From NCBI GenBank assembly GCA_003254925.1, contig QANZ01054560.1, positions 15,799 through 79,798 on the forward strand: DNA of 64,000 nt, read 5' to 3'. Made by a program: the position numbers and the translations under genes. Below are positions 1 to 12,139 of the stretch, piece by piece (position 1 is the stretch's first letter; each line of letters starts with the position of its first letter). The stretch comes from Chamaecrista fasciculata. Lineage: Eukaryota > Streptophyta > Magnoliopsida > Fabales > Fabaceae. The notes beneath the pieces are model-generated. The model was not told where the DNA came from and ran no database searches. It saw nothing but the letters and a program-made list of their open reading frames with translations.

Positions 1-204
1 TAAAATTTGTTATAATTAAAATTACAAAACAACTCCTTATATACCAAATTCTTAAATCTATACACCAATCACTCATAAATTCTCATATTTTATATCTATT
101 TTTTTTACTCTCTCTCCTCATGTTTTTTTTCATGATTCTATTTTCTCTTTCTTCCATTTTCTCTACCTACCTACCCCATTTTATATATATATATATATAT
201 ATAA

Positions 205-385
205 GGGGATGAGTCAAAACTGTGTCAGCTGGACTGACAGTCCGGCTGACACAGCAGGGACACTTGGACGGCGTCTGAGTGTTCCAAAAAAACTTTTAAA
301 AAAAATTTTCACCCGGTGCCACGTGGCACCGGATAATTGGTCCACGTGTATCAGGACACTCGGACCACATCCGAGTGTCCCATAT
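205..385. repeat. Cluster of four short inverted repeats
   Basis: This stretch is richer in GC than its flanks and contains four hairpin-forming motifs in series. The first has 15-bp arms starting TGTGTCAGC at 221 and closing with GCTGACACA at 253. The second spans about 258-285. The third is a perfect 20-bp palindrome at 313-332 centred on the G-box core CACGTG. The fourth has 11-bp arms, GGACACTCGGA at 354-364 and its complement at 370-380. It lies just after a TA microsatellite. It may be a small MITE or part of a larger one; I found no clear target duplication. Confidence 0.6.
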
Positions 386-429
386 ACCTAAATAGTTTCT
401 TTTTTGTCCCAAAAATCTAAATACTTTAT

Positions 430-1393
430 TTTTTTATATTATTTATAAAAATAAACCGTATATATATATGGGTAATATTTTTTGTGGTGCAAAAGTTTAT
501 AAACATATTTCAAAAACATTAATGTGAAAAAAATATATAACTCATTCCCCATAAATTTACGATTTAGTCCTTCCTCCGGTATATATATGATAATATCTTT
601 TGTGGTGTAAAAATATAAAAACAATATTCAAAATAAGGAAAAATATATAATTCAATTCCCAAAATTTTACAGTCTAGTCGTTCCTCCAATATATGCATGG
701 ATAGTATTTTTTGTAGTGTACAATATTCAAAACTAGAAATAAGATAAAATTTACATGTTGGTCCCTCCTCCAGTATATATTTAGGTAATATTTTTGGTAG
801 TGCAACAACTTAAGAACAAAATTCAGAAAAATACATAATTCATACCCCAAAAAATATACCTTTGGGTCCCTCCTCTAGTATATATATGGGTAGTATTTTT
901 TGTAGTATAAAATTTTAAAATAAAATTAAAAGACTGTAACGAGAAAAATATATAATCTAGTCCTCAAAAAATTATAATTTAGTACCTAAAAATTACATTT
1001 TAGTCCCTCCCTCACACCTTCAATCTTCTTTATCATATTTCTAGTTCAACCTCCATTAACAATTTCTACTTTAACACAAATTTCGAGACAAATCCTTTGT
1101 CATACCATTACACTAAAATCAATACAAGCACCAAAATAATATTTCATTATCCTCCAATATCATTACCATATTTACCTATATATAATTTTAAAATACCAAT
1201 ACATTTATTTCAATCAACCATAATCATTACATACTTTTTAAAATAATTTTACATCACAATTTTACCTTTATCTCTCAATTTCCCAAACACCATTCATTAA
1301 AAAGCTCATTTATCATACAACTATTTTATTACCTTTATCATACAACCCTTTCTTTAACTCCTCGTTTACTATAAATCTAATTCAAACGCACCC
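430..1393 (-). mobile_element. Harbinger-like non-autonomous element, copy C (partial)
   Basis: It carries the same internal repeat as the elements at 7058-9565 and 12763-14784: a motif like GTCCCTCCTCCAGTATATAT followed by GGGTAATATTTTTTGTAGTG, recurring about every 110 bp. Its right end, TTCAAACGCACCC at 1393, matches the terminal sequence of the other copies (reverse GGG..CGTTTGGAT). The left end is not resolved. It has the orientation of copy B and appears to have replaced part of the LTR that resumes at 1396. Confidence 0.6.
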
Positions 1394-1395
1394 TT

Positions 1396-1740
1396 TGTCA
1401 GAGACTTGTCCAATAAGATGCTAACATTCGCGTACTACTTCTGTGATTACTTTTTATCATGGTATCAGAGCATTTGCACATAAGAACAAGAGTTATTATG
1501 GCTAACTCATCCCACATCTTATACAATTTGTTGTAATAAGCAGTTACAAAATTTGTATCTTACTAGACTGTACTTAATTCCTTTGAATCTTGTAGAGTTG
1601 TGGTCTAGTACTCACCCTATATTTTTTTCTCCAGCTCATCCCATGGCTTCTTAGCAAATTGATGGTAGATGAGATATCATATATGTTCTTGGACATAGAG
1701 TCTCCAATGATAGAATCCACCTTCTTCCAACATATAAAAT
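1396..1740 (+). mobile_element. Copia LTR end, primer-binding site and gag remnant
   Basis: The end of an LTR (about 1396-1457) is followed at once by TGGTATCAGAGC (1460-1471), the standard plant primer-binding site complementary to initiator tRNA-Met. A short ATG-initiated but broken gag-like stretch follows. The LTR tail shares the words ACTTG-CCAATA-GATGCT with 5602-5625, so the sequence at 5447-5692 is probably the matching 3' LTR. The interior has been overrun by a second Copia element and a foldback MITE. Confidence 0.6.
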
Positions 1741-1930
1741 ATTTGGCAAAAGTATTGTTGGTACCCCCAATTTTCAGTTATATCCTCAACATTTTTTGTC
1801 AACTATACCCCCAACATTTTACATTTGAATCAATTATACCCCAACCCGACTTTTTTTTTTTGTTTTAAGGTCCTTAAGTTTCCATTATTTAGAAATCCTT
1901 CATTCTCTCAAAATTTTTCTTTCACACGAG
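1741..1930. repeat. Fragment of a GGCAAAAGTA foldback element
   Basis: It begins GGCAAAAGTATTG, the terminus seen intact at 23162, and runs as phased short blocks ending in cccccaa/atttt. Only one arm is present. It separates the + strand Copia gag remnant from the - strand Copia body. Confidence 0.4.
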
Positions 1931-1937
1931 TCTCTAA

Positions 1938-4293
1938 CTAATTATAGAACAATGCAAAATGATTGTCATCTTTGACGAACTGGTCTGTGCAATTGACAAA
2001 CATATTGTTTTGATAGAATGATAAGGAAAATGTGCTATTACTTTTTATTATTTGAACAAGTAATTTTGCAAAAGCTACGTTACGAGTTGAAAGTAAACAA
2101 ACATGTGACCAACAAGTAGAAGCATCAATTAAAATCATAAAATATCGAAATGGTCCACAAGAATGATGAGTAGGACCACAAATGTCTCCTTGAATACGTT
2201 GCAAAAAGATGGGAGACTCCATAGGCAACTTGGAAACCGATGATTTAATAATCAATTTTCCTTGAGAACAAGATTCACAAAAGATATCATTTAACATTGG
2301 GATCTTCTGGTCCTTCAATGGATGCCCATGTGTATTTTTTATGGTACATCGCATCATAGTTGAACTTGGATGACAAAGACGATCATGCCAAAGTTTTAAA
2401 GTTATGGGGCTTGAGCACTTTTTGTGAACAAAATTTGATTCAACCACTTTTATTTTTGTAAAATATAATCCAGAAAAAAAGTGGGAAGTTTCTCCAATAC
2501 AAACTTCTGGCTTGATACTATTGAAGTAATATAGAGATATCTTATATGATTTTCATTTTTAGTTTCAATATGATATCAATTACGTCGTATATCTTTGAAA
2601 CTTGGTTGATTTCTCTTAGATCTACTAGAGTATAATGCATTTTCAATATTTAATTTTGTCCCATTTGGTAATGTGATATAGGCTCTTCCGGAGCCTTCTA
2701 TTATATTTGCAGAACCAAATATTGTATTAGCATTAATTTTTACTAATGCTAATTTTTCAAAGTATTTTTTTTATCACAAAGAATTGTATACATTGCGCCA
2801 CTGTCAACAAAACATATGTCATCCTCCATATTGTTGAATATAATTCTTTATCTAAACACAAAAATTAAAATAATTTTAATACTTTGAACAAACAATATAT
2901 AACATGAGAATTTCATTTTATTCAAATTTAAAAAGGCAAATTACATTCAAAATTAAACTAAACATAATTTAAATGCACGTGAAAATAAAATAAACATAAT
3001 ATAAAAATACTCTAAAAAAGATAGTCATTTCCATTACTAAGAAGATGATCAATCTTGCCACTAGGATCTTCCAAAAAATCAGAAACATCAAAATCAAAAT
3101 TCATTTGTGATCCATCCGAAAATGTTGGGTTAATAGTTTTAAAGAAATCTGTTTCAAATTGATTTCCTTTTTGTTTTTGTGATGCTTTATAGAGGTCAAC
3201 CAAGTATTTCGGAGTACGACAACTACGAGACCAATGACCTTTTGTGCCACATCTAAAACAAATATCATCACTATTCTTTTTTCTCTAGTTCTCCTCATTT
3301 TGTGTTCCTTTCTTGTGCTTTTGTGTAACACTTTTATTTGCATAATTTGAAGGAAAATATGAAGAATTTTCACGAGTCCAAATATTTTTCTTTCCACAAC
3401 CTCGTTTTCCACCACGCCCACATCCACGACCATGAGAAAAATTCACATTCACTTCAGGAAATGTATTTGATCCATTTTTCACATTCACTTCAGGGAATGG
3501 AGTTGATCCAGTTGGACGAGATTGATGATTTTTCATCAACAACTCATTAATTTGCTCAACCACAAGTAAACAAGAAATTAGCTCAGAATATTTAGTGAAT
3601 CTACGCTCTCGATATTGCTGCTATAGGAGCACATTCAAGGCATGAAAAGTAGAATATGTCTTCTCTAACATATCTTCGTCAGTAATTTTTTCACCGCACA
3701 ATTTCAATTGAGAGCTAATCTTAAAAAGTGTTGAATTATAATCATTTACGGTTTTAAAATCTTGCAAACATAAGTGTGTCCAATTATAATGAGCCTTAAG
3801 AAGAATAACAGTTTTTTGGTGTTCATATCTTTCCTTCAAATTGTTCTACAAAACCAAAGGATCTTTGACAGTAAGATACTCAGTTTTCAATTCTTCGTGT
3901 AAATGATGACGAAGAAAAATCATTGCTTTTGCGCGATCCTGCGGAGATGCTTGATTTTCTTCCTTAATTGTATCTCCAAGATTCATTGCACTCAAATGAA
4001 TTTCAGCATCAAGAACCCATGACAAATAATTTTTTTCCTAAATGTCGAGTGCAACGAATTCAAGCTTTGTAAGATTTTTCATTGTAAATAAAACTACACG
4101 TAAAATGAAAATTCAAATAATTAGTATATGCATATACACATTTATAAAATCAACAAGTAAAGAATTTACACAAAAGAAGAATGACAAAGAAAAAAGAAAT
4201 ATGATAGTACTTTTTCTTACCTTGAAGTGATGAAAACAAACTTCAAAAGTTCCTACTCAAAAACTTTAAAGCGATATATCGTGTTGATAACGT
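1938..4293 (-). pseudogene. Copia retrotransposon gag and integrase region, degenerate
   Basis: Reading leftward on the minus strand, the gag region (about 4090-3010) is broken into several frames. It includes a CCHC zinc knuckle visible as CGTKGHWSRSC near 3200-3260, followed by a linker ending at 3012. Pol remnants follow, with a GAG-pre-integrase/integrase zinc-binding stretch at 2447-1938 (LWHDRLCHPS, then FCESCSQGK and GDICGPTHHS). The core integrase, reverse transcriptase and RNase H are missing: the element stops at about 1938. Frame breaks and the missing 3' half make it non-autonomous. The orientation is opposite to the Copia remnant that surrounds it. Confidence 0.8.
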
Positions 4294-4700
4294 GTTGTAC
4301 ATGTAAAATAAAGAACTTAAGAAGTAAAAGTAGACAAGATTAAGGTAAAGTGCATAAGGCAATCTATTGTTCTCATTTCATTTGTGTACAAAATAGCCTC
4401 TTATTTATAGGACTCATGTCATAAAAGTATGATTGAGGGCACCATAATGCACCTTTAAACACACTAATAAGCTTTCATGAAGATGTTATAAAAGGACTAA
4501 AGTGATGTAACCATGATGAGGTTGTAGGAATGTTACAAGAAGGCTAAAAGACTCATGTGGTGATCCAATATATTAAAAATATATTTATAACAAGTTAATA
4601 TATATGGTGGAATTATAAGATTAATGAGATACAATTATTAGTACTTTCTTACTAGATAGTAAGTTGGGCTCCTCTCCTTTTCTCCACATGAGGGTAAAGT
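4294..4700 (-). mobile_element. 5' LTR of the minus-strand Copia element
   Basis: On the minus strand the sequence ends in an ACA next to GTTATCAACACGA, a junction common at plant Copia 5' LTR/primer-site borders, just upstream of the gag region. A TATA box (CTATAAATA, about 4397-4410) lies inside, as expected of U3/R. The outer limit is approximate because the partner LTR is lost. Confidence 0.5.
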
Positions 4701-4808
4701 TAATATAACCTATCACAAAATGACTTAATTTATCCATAAAGGATGAGATCCAATTAGACAATACTTATATAAGAATTTGTTAACTTAATGGAAATATATT
4801 ATATTTTA

Positions 4809-5315
4809 GGTCAAAAGGTCATTTTGGTCTTAAATGTATGCTCTAATGTTCATTTTGGTCCATTATGTTTCAAAATGTTCAAATTGGTCCTAAATGTTAG
4901 CAAAATGTTTTATTTTGGTCCAAAACTATTGAATTTAGTCATATTTCTCTCATCTCTCATTTCAAGTTTAAAGGAATTGTTAAGAGGATCTCGTAGCTCT
5001 GAATTCGTCGCATTCAAATTTGAAAGAAGAGAGATATGATCAACTTTGTTGGTTTGACCATGAAATGAGCGGTCTACTTTTAAGACCAATTTGACCTTAT
5101 TTATTGACAGTCCCAATTGGATAGAGAAAGTATTATTTGAGAACAATCCGTAGCTCTAAATTCGTCATGTTTGAACTTGAAACGAGGCATATTCAATAGT
5201 TTGGGACCAAAATGAAATATTTTACTAACATTTAAGACCAATTTGAACATATTTAAACATAATGGACCAAATGAACATCAAGACATATATTTAGAACCAA
5301 AATGACCCTTTAACC
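4809..5315. mobile_element. MULE-type foldback MITE, family GGTCAAA, copy 1
   Basis: A palindromic 507-bp element. The left end GGTCAAAAGGTCATTTTGG pairs with the right end ...CATTTTGGTC reverse, closing CCCTTTAACC. The 9-bp target duplication TATATTTTA is exact (4800-4808 and 5316-5324). The interior carries the family's conserved block (CGTAGCTCTGAATTCGTCGC type) in both orientations. There is no coding capacity. The target duplication length points to Mutator-like transposition. Confidence 0.85.
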
Positions 5316-5446
5316 TATATTTTAAAACTAATGTTATGATTAGTGCTACAATCACAATTATTGGATAGAAACAACCCAACAAGCCTGACTCTAGTTCAGA
5401 TCTTTATTGTCCAAGTTGGGACTTGTCTCCACCCAAGTTCGAACTT

Positions 5447-5692
5447 GAGAAGGGAGTGTTAAGTTTTGTAACTAATTAACTGGCTCTTTATTATTAATCA
5501 AGTGTAATTAGTTGTACTAGTTTTATCATCTAGTATGTTATTTTTGCTTTTGCATTGTATAGCTCATTGTTAGATATTTTAGAGTTATATTAGTTATATA
5601 CTTGCCCAATAGGATGCTGACACTCACATGTGGCACATTGGCTCCACAAGTGTATGTAGCAAAATGAAGCAAAAATGGAAATTTTTAGTCAT
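5447..5692 (+). mobile_element. Probable 3' LTR of the outer Copia element
   Basis: A purine-rich tract (GAGAAGGGAG, 5437-5446) is followed by TGTTAAG, the usual polypurine tract/LTR start. The sequence ACTTGCCCAATAGGATGCT inside matches the LTR tail at 1396-1457. The end is placed at TCATCA (5692) by analogy with TTATCA at 1457, so it is approximate. Confidence 0.5.
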
Positions 5693-6004
5693 CAGTCTTT
5701 TTCTTTTCTTTTTCGGCCGAAAAGAAGTAAGACCATCATTCTTTCTCTGATTGCCTTTTTTCAGGAATTTGGTCCAAATACGATCTAAAAGATAAAACTA
5801 ATGCAAATAATCAACTAGCTAGTCCTTTTCAAGAATATTATGATAAATGTTGGCCGAAATCAGTTTTTTTTTCAAAAAGTAAATATAAATAAATTAATGT
5901 TCATGAACAAAAGTTAATATATATTATATAAAACATTAGTTGAATATTTTATTTAATATATACAATATAATATTTATTTAAGAGAAATTAGTCCCCAACA
6001 TAAG

Positions 6005-6202
6005 AATTTTTGCTCCAACCACATAAGTGTGACCTTGTGGTTCTTCACTTGATTCTTTAATTAAGTAGTCAGAGTTCAAATTTTACCTTTGAGTATGGGA
6101 ATCATTTTGTGGCTAACCGTTTACTCTTAAGTGAAGAACCCGCGACAAATGAATTAGTCATTGTTTCCGACGGTAGATAGCCTGATTTATAAAAAAAAAA
6201 AA
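6005..6202 (+). mobile_element. Possible tRNA-derived SINE
   Basis: The segment holds a box-B-like AGAGTTCAAATTTTACC near 6068, preceded by a degenerate box-A-like region. It ends in a 13-base A tract at 6190-6202 after a TTTCCGACGGTAGATAGCC stretch. The layout (pol III boxes, body, A tail, about 200 bp) suits a plant SINE. No target duplication was found and the box A is poor, so this is tentative. Confidence 0.35.
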
Positions 6203-7684
6203 ATTTGCCACCGCCTTGCTTCTATATATTGTTGTATCCCATATATATAAAGTATTTAGTTCAAAAACTTATTTTGGTTCCTAATATTTATTTTAAATAC
6301 CATAATTTTTTTTTTCATTTTACTCCTTAATATTTTTTAAAAGTTTCATTATCATTGTTCTCTAACTATTGAATATGGTCATACATCTCTTGTTTCAAAC
6401 TCGAATGTGGTTAAATTAGAGCTATAAGTTAAATTTGATGAGTTCTTTCCTTGGTGTCATCGTCAAACAAGGTCAAATTGGGCCTGCAAATGGGTTACTT
6501 AATTGTTTCATAAATTTGGTCATATATCTCTCTTTTCAAGTTTGAATGCAATAAAATTGGAGTTACAAATTACTCTTGACGAGTTCTTTCTCTATCTAGT
6601 TAGGGTCATTAGCCAATGAGGTCGTCAAATAGTACTCTGAAAGTGAGTTTGGTCAAAACATCAATATTAATTTTCACAATACTATTTATCCTTGTTTGTC
6701 AACGGTCCCAATTAGACAAAGAAAGAACTCATCAAGAGTAATTTGTAGCCCCAATTCTATTGCATTCAGACTTGAAACAACAGAGATATGACTAAATTCA
6801 TGAAAAACAAGTGGCCCATTTGCGGGCCCCAATCAATTTCATGTCCGATTCGACTTCGTTTGTCGATGACTCCAACTAGATAAAGAAAGAACTCATTAAG
6901 TTTAACTCATAGCTCTGATTAGTTTCATCGCATCCGGATTTGAAACGAGAGAGATATAACCATATTCAATAGTTATGGACTAATGATGAAACTTTTCGAA
7001 AACAACAAGGACCAAAACAAAATAAAATAAAATATTAAGGACCAAAATAAAAATTAGGGTCCGTTTGGATGACCTTTAGTATAAAGGAGGAGTTAAAGGG
7101 AGGGGTAATTTTGTAAAGGAAAGATAAAGGAGTTTCTTAGTAAATGGTGTTAGAAAAAATGAGAGATAAAAGAGAAATTATGATGTGAACTTATTTTAAA
7201 GAGTATTTAATGATTATGGTGGGTTGAAATAATTGTATTGGTATTTTAAAGTTATATAGAGGTAAAAATGGTAAAGATAAAAGAGATAATGGAATGTTAT
7301 TTTGGTGTTTGTTTTGACTTTAGTAAAATGGTATGATAAAGGATTGTCTCGAAATTTGTGTTAAAGGAGAATTTATAAAAGGAGGTTGGAGTAGCTGTAT
7401 GAAAAGAGGTTAGAGATGTGAGGGAAGGAACAAAATGTAATTTTTGGGTACTCAATTGTAAATTTTTGGAGACTAGATTTTATATTTTTCCTCTTTACTG
7501 TCTTTTAATTTTATTTTTAAATTTTTATACTACAAAAAATATTACCTATATATATATATATGCTAGAAGAGGGACCAAAAGGTATATTTTCTGATGTATG
7601 GATTATGCACCTTTCTGAATTTTGTTCTTTAGTTGTTGCACTACCAGAAATATTACCCATATATATACTAGATGATGGACCAAC

Positions 7685-7718
<34 letters not shown>

Positions 7719-8069
7719 GTATCTATTATATATTTTTTCTTATTACTATTTTTTAATTTTGTTTTCAATATTGTCACTACAAAAAATATCATCCATACAT
7801 ATACTGGAAGTGTGACCAAACTGTAAAGTTTTGGGAATTGCTAATTATCTATTTTTTTCCTATTTTGAATTTTGTTTTTATATTTTTTTTCACTACAAAA
7901 AATATTACTCATATATATATATTGGAGGAGGGACCAAACTGTAAACTTTTGGGGAATGAATTACATATTTTTTCTCATTACAGTCTTTTAATTTTATTTT
8001 TAATTTTTTATACTACAAAAACTATTACCCATATATATACAGGAGGAGGGATCAAAATGTATATTTTTG

Positions 8070-8070
8070 N
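8070..8070. other. Single ambiguous base (N)
   Basis: The only N in the window falls inside the tandem-repeat array of copy A, between two near-identical units. It may mark a closed assembly gap or collapsed repeat units. Confidence 0.9.
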
Positions 8071-9239
8071 TTACTGTCTTTTAATTTTATTTTTAAAATT
8101 TTATACTACAAAAATTATTACCTATATATATACTAGAGGAGGAACTCAAATGTATATTTTTGGGGTATGAATTATATATTTTTATGAATTTTATTCTTCA
8201 GTTGTTGCACTATAAAAAAAATATTACCCATATATATACTGGAGGAGGGACCAACATGTATAATTTTTCTCATTACTAGTTTTGAATTTTGTTTTGAATA
8301 TTGTACACTACAAAAAGTATTATCCATGCATATACTGGAGGAAGGACCAAACTGTAAAGTTTTGAGAATCAAGTTATATATTTTTTTCTATTTTAAATTT
8401 TGCTTTTATAATTTTACACCACAAAAAATATTACTCATATATATAGTGGAGGAAGGACCAAATTTTAAAATTTTTGGTAATGAATTATATATTTTTTCCC
8501 ATTATTGTTTTTTAAATATGTTTATAAATTTTTACACCACAAAAAATATTACCCATATATATATTGTAGGAGGGACCAAAATGTATATTTTTGGGATTTG
8601 AATGATATATTTTATCTCATGGATCAAAATGTAAATAACATGGTCTGAATTATCTTATTTTAAATTTTGACGCTAAAAAATATTATTAATATAATTGAAA
8701 AAATAGAGGAAGAAATACCAATATATCAAAAATTATATATTTTGATGACTCAAGTATTGACTTATTGAGTTGGTATAATTTTAAGGACTAAAATATTTTT
8801 TTAAGTAAATTGATATAAATTATATATTATATAATATAATGTTTTTGTAAAATAAAATATATTATTATATTTTATATATATATACACACACAAATTTGAA
8901 ATGTGTGACTGTGGGTTGTATATATATGTGTGTGAGGGAGAGAGAGGTGTGAGTAAGAAAAAGAGAAAAGATAATAGTAAGAAATGATGAGTAGAGAGAG
9001 AAAGCTGTAAGACTAATAAATAAGGGTATTTTAATATGCAATTACAAATATGCTCTTTTGGGTATTTTAATATTACATAGTAAAGAGTAGGTAATTATAG
9101 TTAATTGAGTAATGATATGTTAGTAATTTGGGAAGATAAATGAGAGATAAAGGTGAGAAATATAGGGGAAGATAAAGGTAAAAAAAACAGGATAAGATAC
9201 TCTAACTCTAGTATTAAAACAATAGTGGGAGATAAATGA

Positions 9240-9521
9240 TAGAGGTGGAGCAAGGATTTTTGGTTGGCAGGGCCGATATATTTTATAAGATATTTAAAGA
9301 CTTGTTTAAAATTATCCCTAATTTGGATGCCTCTAAATACGCTCATGTATCTCTCAATATATGCAGTATACAAAATTATTCCTATTTCATAATCTATTAT
9401 AAATATATTATATATGGGCTCACTAATTACTATATATATTATTATAAAGGTAAATGGGTCCACCAATTATTATAATGGTAAAGGAGTCATTAAGTCACCA
9501 CCGCCCCTGGTCTCACCTCTG
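9240..9521. mobile_element. hAT-like MITE inside copy A
   Basis: The ends TAGAGGTGGAGCAAGG and CCTGGTCTCACCTCTG are inverted repeats (12 of 16 positions), and the ends resemble the class of plant hAT elements that begin CAG-GG-GGAGC. The flanks share GATAA only, so the 8-bp duplication is worn. The interior is AT-rich and non-coding. Confidence 0.5.
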
Positions 9522-9568
9522 ATAAGAAGAGATAAATGACCTAAAAAGATTATCCAAAAAGACCCTTA

Positions 9569-10334
9569 GGGGGCGTTTGGTACACGAATTATTTTTTTAT
9601 TCTCGGGAATCACATTTCCCAGGAATGTGATTCCTAGGAATAAGATTCCCAGGATTATAAGAATGTCTGTTTGGATGAGTTAAAATAATCCAATGATTAT
9701 TTTGCAATATTCCCAGGAATGTAACAATCTTGTGTTTGGTTCAACTTTGATATTCCCGGGAATGTTTAATACTTTTACAAATATGCCCTTGACTTTTTAT
9801 TCTCAACTAATAGTTTATCAAATGTAAAAATTCTTCAAAACAATTAATGAAAAAAATATTATCATAAAGAAATAATTATATCATAATTAAAATTTTTAAA
9901 TAACATTAGTAGATTCATGAGAAAAATATTATTTCATAAGACAACGTCCATAATTTTCAACATAATAAAATTGTCTAAAAAATTCTCAATCAAAACATAA
10001 CTGAAATAATTCTCAAAATAACACGAAAATAAAAATTCATATTACTTATGAGTAACTAGGAGGAAAGTGACAAGGGTTTAATTTCTAGAGAAATAATTAT
10101 TAGGGGTAATAAAGTCATTTTGGATGAGAAAAAATAATCCCATGCCATGGGATTAGACTAATCCCACCCCTTAGGGTGAGATTAAAAAATAGCTATTTTA
10201 GGAAAATATGCTACTCCTGGGAATAAAATATTCTGGGAACTAATTTCCTAATTCGCGTACCAAACGCGGGATTACTCTAGTCTGGAGTTCATAATCCCGG
10301 GACTATTTTTTTAATCCGTGTACCAAACGTCTCC
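9569..10334. mobile_element. Harbinger-like MITE abutting copy A
   Basis: The ends GGGGGCGTTTGGTACACG and CGTGTACCAAACGTCTCC are near-perfect inverted repeats, and TTA flanks both sides (9566-9568, 10335-10337). It shares the left TTA with the right duplication of copy A, so one element inserted exactly at the other's target duplication. The subterminal region is rich in TCCCAGGAAT-type motifs. It is non-coding. Confidence 0.85.
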
Positions 10335-10382
10335 TTAAAATAAAATATTAGGGATCAAAATAAGTTTTCGACCAAATATTTA

Positions 10383-11459
10383 TATGCTGTTATTTAAAAC
10401 CATGTCTGGAGTCATGACAATTATTAGATTCATCTATAAAAACAATATAACACATGATAAAGAAGATATTTTAAAAAGATCTCATCACATAATATTAAGT
10501 AATAAAAAAAAAATCATCTGCTGTCTAAAGCGCGTTATAAAGTTAAAAAAAAAAAAATCATTTTATAATGAAAATAATGACATTCATTTTGGGCCAAGGA
10601 AAAAATGTCATTCATCTATTTGAAAGATGCACGTGGGCCATAGGTTTGCCGCCCCCTATAAGTATTACTTTTATATGTCATCATATGTCATTCCAGAGAC
10701 AAGAAAAATAATAACACTTAAAGGTGAAAAAGGACCAAGCAGCAATCTTTGATTTATGTATATAAATATGAGAACTGACATGTGAAGCTGAACAATTGAG
10801 GATCGATGCACGTTTCTAATATGGGTGAATTGCATCTAATCAAAAAAATATATATATAGATGGGTGTGAATTGTAATAATATACAATAATATAGGCATGC
10901 ATGCATATCAAAGAAAACCCATTCAAAACGATTTCATACCAATCCTGGGAAAGAGGATATTGACCAACCCCATTAGTTATCATTTCCTGTTTTTCTTGCA
11001 TATATACATGCAAACGAGCACATGCATTGTTTGAAATTTGAATTCTTATTCCAATTCAAGTCAAGCAAGATTGGATAAATAGCTTTAAAATTATTAATTA
11101 GGTCATTTGGTAAATGGTAACATTAAATATTAATGCTTTACAATATATTTATAGCGTTTTTTTAATTTATACGATAATGGTACTTCCAAGAGTTGTAAAT
11201 ATCAATGGATCCGTAAGGTTATGGTTGGTTAGGGAAAAAAACATGAACTTATGAAAGTGATTTGGACCCACCAAATAGTAGTACTTGGGCTTTCAAATAT
11301 TGTTAAAAATGTAATTTACAAACGTATGGGCTGAAAGTGAAATTACATTAGTTTAGAGTTTGAACCAAGTATTACACATGCCAAACATATGTAGGCATAA
11401 ATCATCTTATTTTGGACTTAAAATATTAGTTGTAATTTGGGCTTTATATATGAGATCCA
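10383..11459. other. Intergenic stretch without recognised feature
   Basis: I see no gene, RNA gene or repeat with convincing ends here. The sequence is AT-rich with several stop codons in all frames. A CATGCATGCAT run lies near 10897-10904. Confidence 0.5.
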
Positions 11460-11468
11460 TTAGTTATT

Positions 11469-11979
11469 GGTCAAAACCTCAAATTCATCCCAAATGTATG
11501 GAGTGAATTTTAAAATGGTCTTAAATGTTTCATTTGTTTTATATTAGTCTTATATGTTTCTACAATTTTTCAAATTGGTCCCAAATTAATGAATATGTAG
11601 TCATATCTCTCTCGTTTCAAGTTCAAATGCGATGAATCTAGAACTACATATTGGTTTTAACAAGTATTTTCTTTATCCGATAGGGATCATTAACAAATGA
11701 AGTTGAATCGAGTCTCGAAAGTGAGTCACTCGTTTCATAATCAAATAAGTAAAGCTGGTCATATCTCTATCATTTCGAAACTATTTGTTAACTCTTGAAA
11801 ATTTCTTTCTCTACTCATTTGAGACCATTACTAAATGAGGTTAATTCACATCCCAGAAGTAGGTTTGAGACCAATTTGAAAAATTATAGAAATCTGTAAG
11901 AGTAATTGAAAATAAATAAACATTTAGGATCAATTTGAAATTTACCCCATACAATTGGGACCAATTTGAAGTTTTGACA
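11469..11979. mobile_element. Foldback MITE family GGTCAAA, copy 3
   Basis: A 511-bp palindromic copy. The termini GGTCAAAAC and GTTTTGACA are inverted repeats. The flanks TTAGTTATT (11460-11468) and TTGGTTATT (11980-11988) match at 8 of 9 positions. The arms carry the same CATATCTCTCTCGTTTCAAG block as the other copies. Confidence 0.8.
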
Positions 11980-12139
11980 TTGGTTATTTAATTAGTTCTA
12001 TGTTTTAGACATCCTTAATTAAAGTCCAAGACTCTTATTTCTCGATTATTGTTTTAACTTCTTAGCTTATTGACTTAAAAGGTGTTATCCTTAAATTGGG
12101 GTTTTCTTAGCATTTTACTGTTGGTTAGAAAGGATTATA

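Larger units (their letters stand above)
7058..9565 (+). mobile_element. Harbinger-like non-autonomous element, copy A
   Basis: It is flanked by TTA (7055-7057 and 9566-9568), the 3-bp duplication typical of PIF/Harbinger. Terminal repeats are GGGTCCGTTTGGAT at the left and ATCCAAAAAGACCC at the right. The interior (about 7500-8640) is a tandem series of ~110 bp units containing ACTACAAAAAATATTACCC and TACTGGAGGAGGGACC. No transposase is visible. The right part has a purine-rich block (GAGAGAGAGG) also found in the element at 33310-35135. An hAT-like insert lies at 9240-9521. Confidence 0.8.
6259..10373. mobile_element. Foldback MITE family GGTCAAA, copy 2, split by nested elements
   Basis: The left portion is 6259-7057 and the right terminus is 10338-10373. 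The right end reads GTTTTCGACC and pairs with the left end GTTCAAAAAC. The flanks AAGTATTTA (6250-6258) and AAATATTTA (10374-10382) match at 8 of 9 positions and are the target duplication. Each arm contains two tandem copies of the family block (arms about 400 bp). Two Harbinger-like elements sit inside its right arm (7058-9565 and 9569-10334). Confidence 0.8.

Noticed and set aside
5400-5450. tRNA gene suggested by GTTCGAAC
   Set aside because: No cloverleaf arms or anticodon stem could be formed around the motif; it is part of the Copia 3' region.
1938-5692. One intact Copia element between the two LTR-like pieces
   Set aside because: The internal gag/integrase region reads on the minus strand whereas the primer site and LTRs read on the plus strand, so two elements are nested.
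7560-7826. Open frames with repeated EEGP motifs as a gene family
   Set aside because: The repeats of the predicted peptide simply reflect the ~110-bp DNA repeat of the Harbinger-like element.
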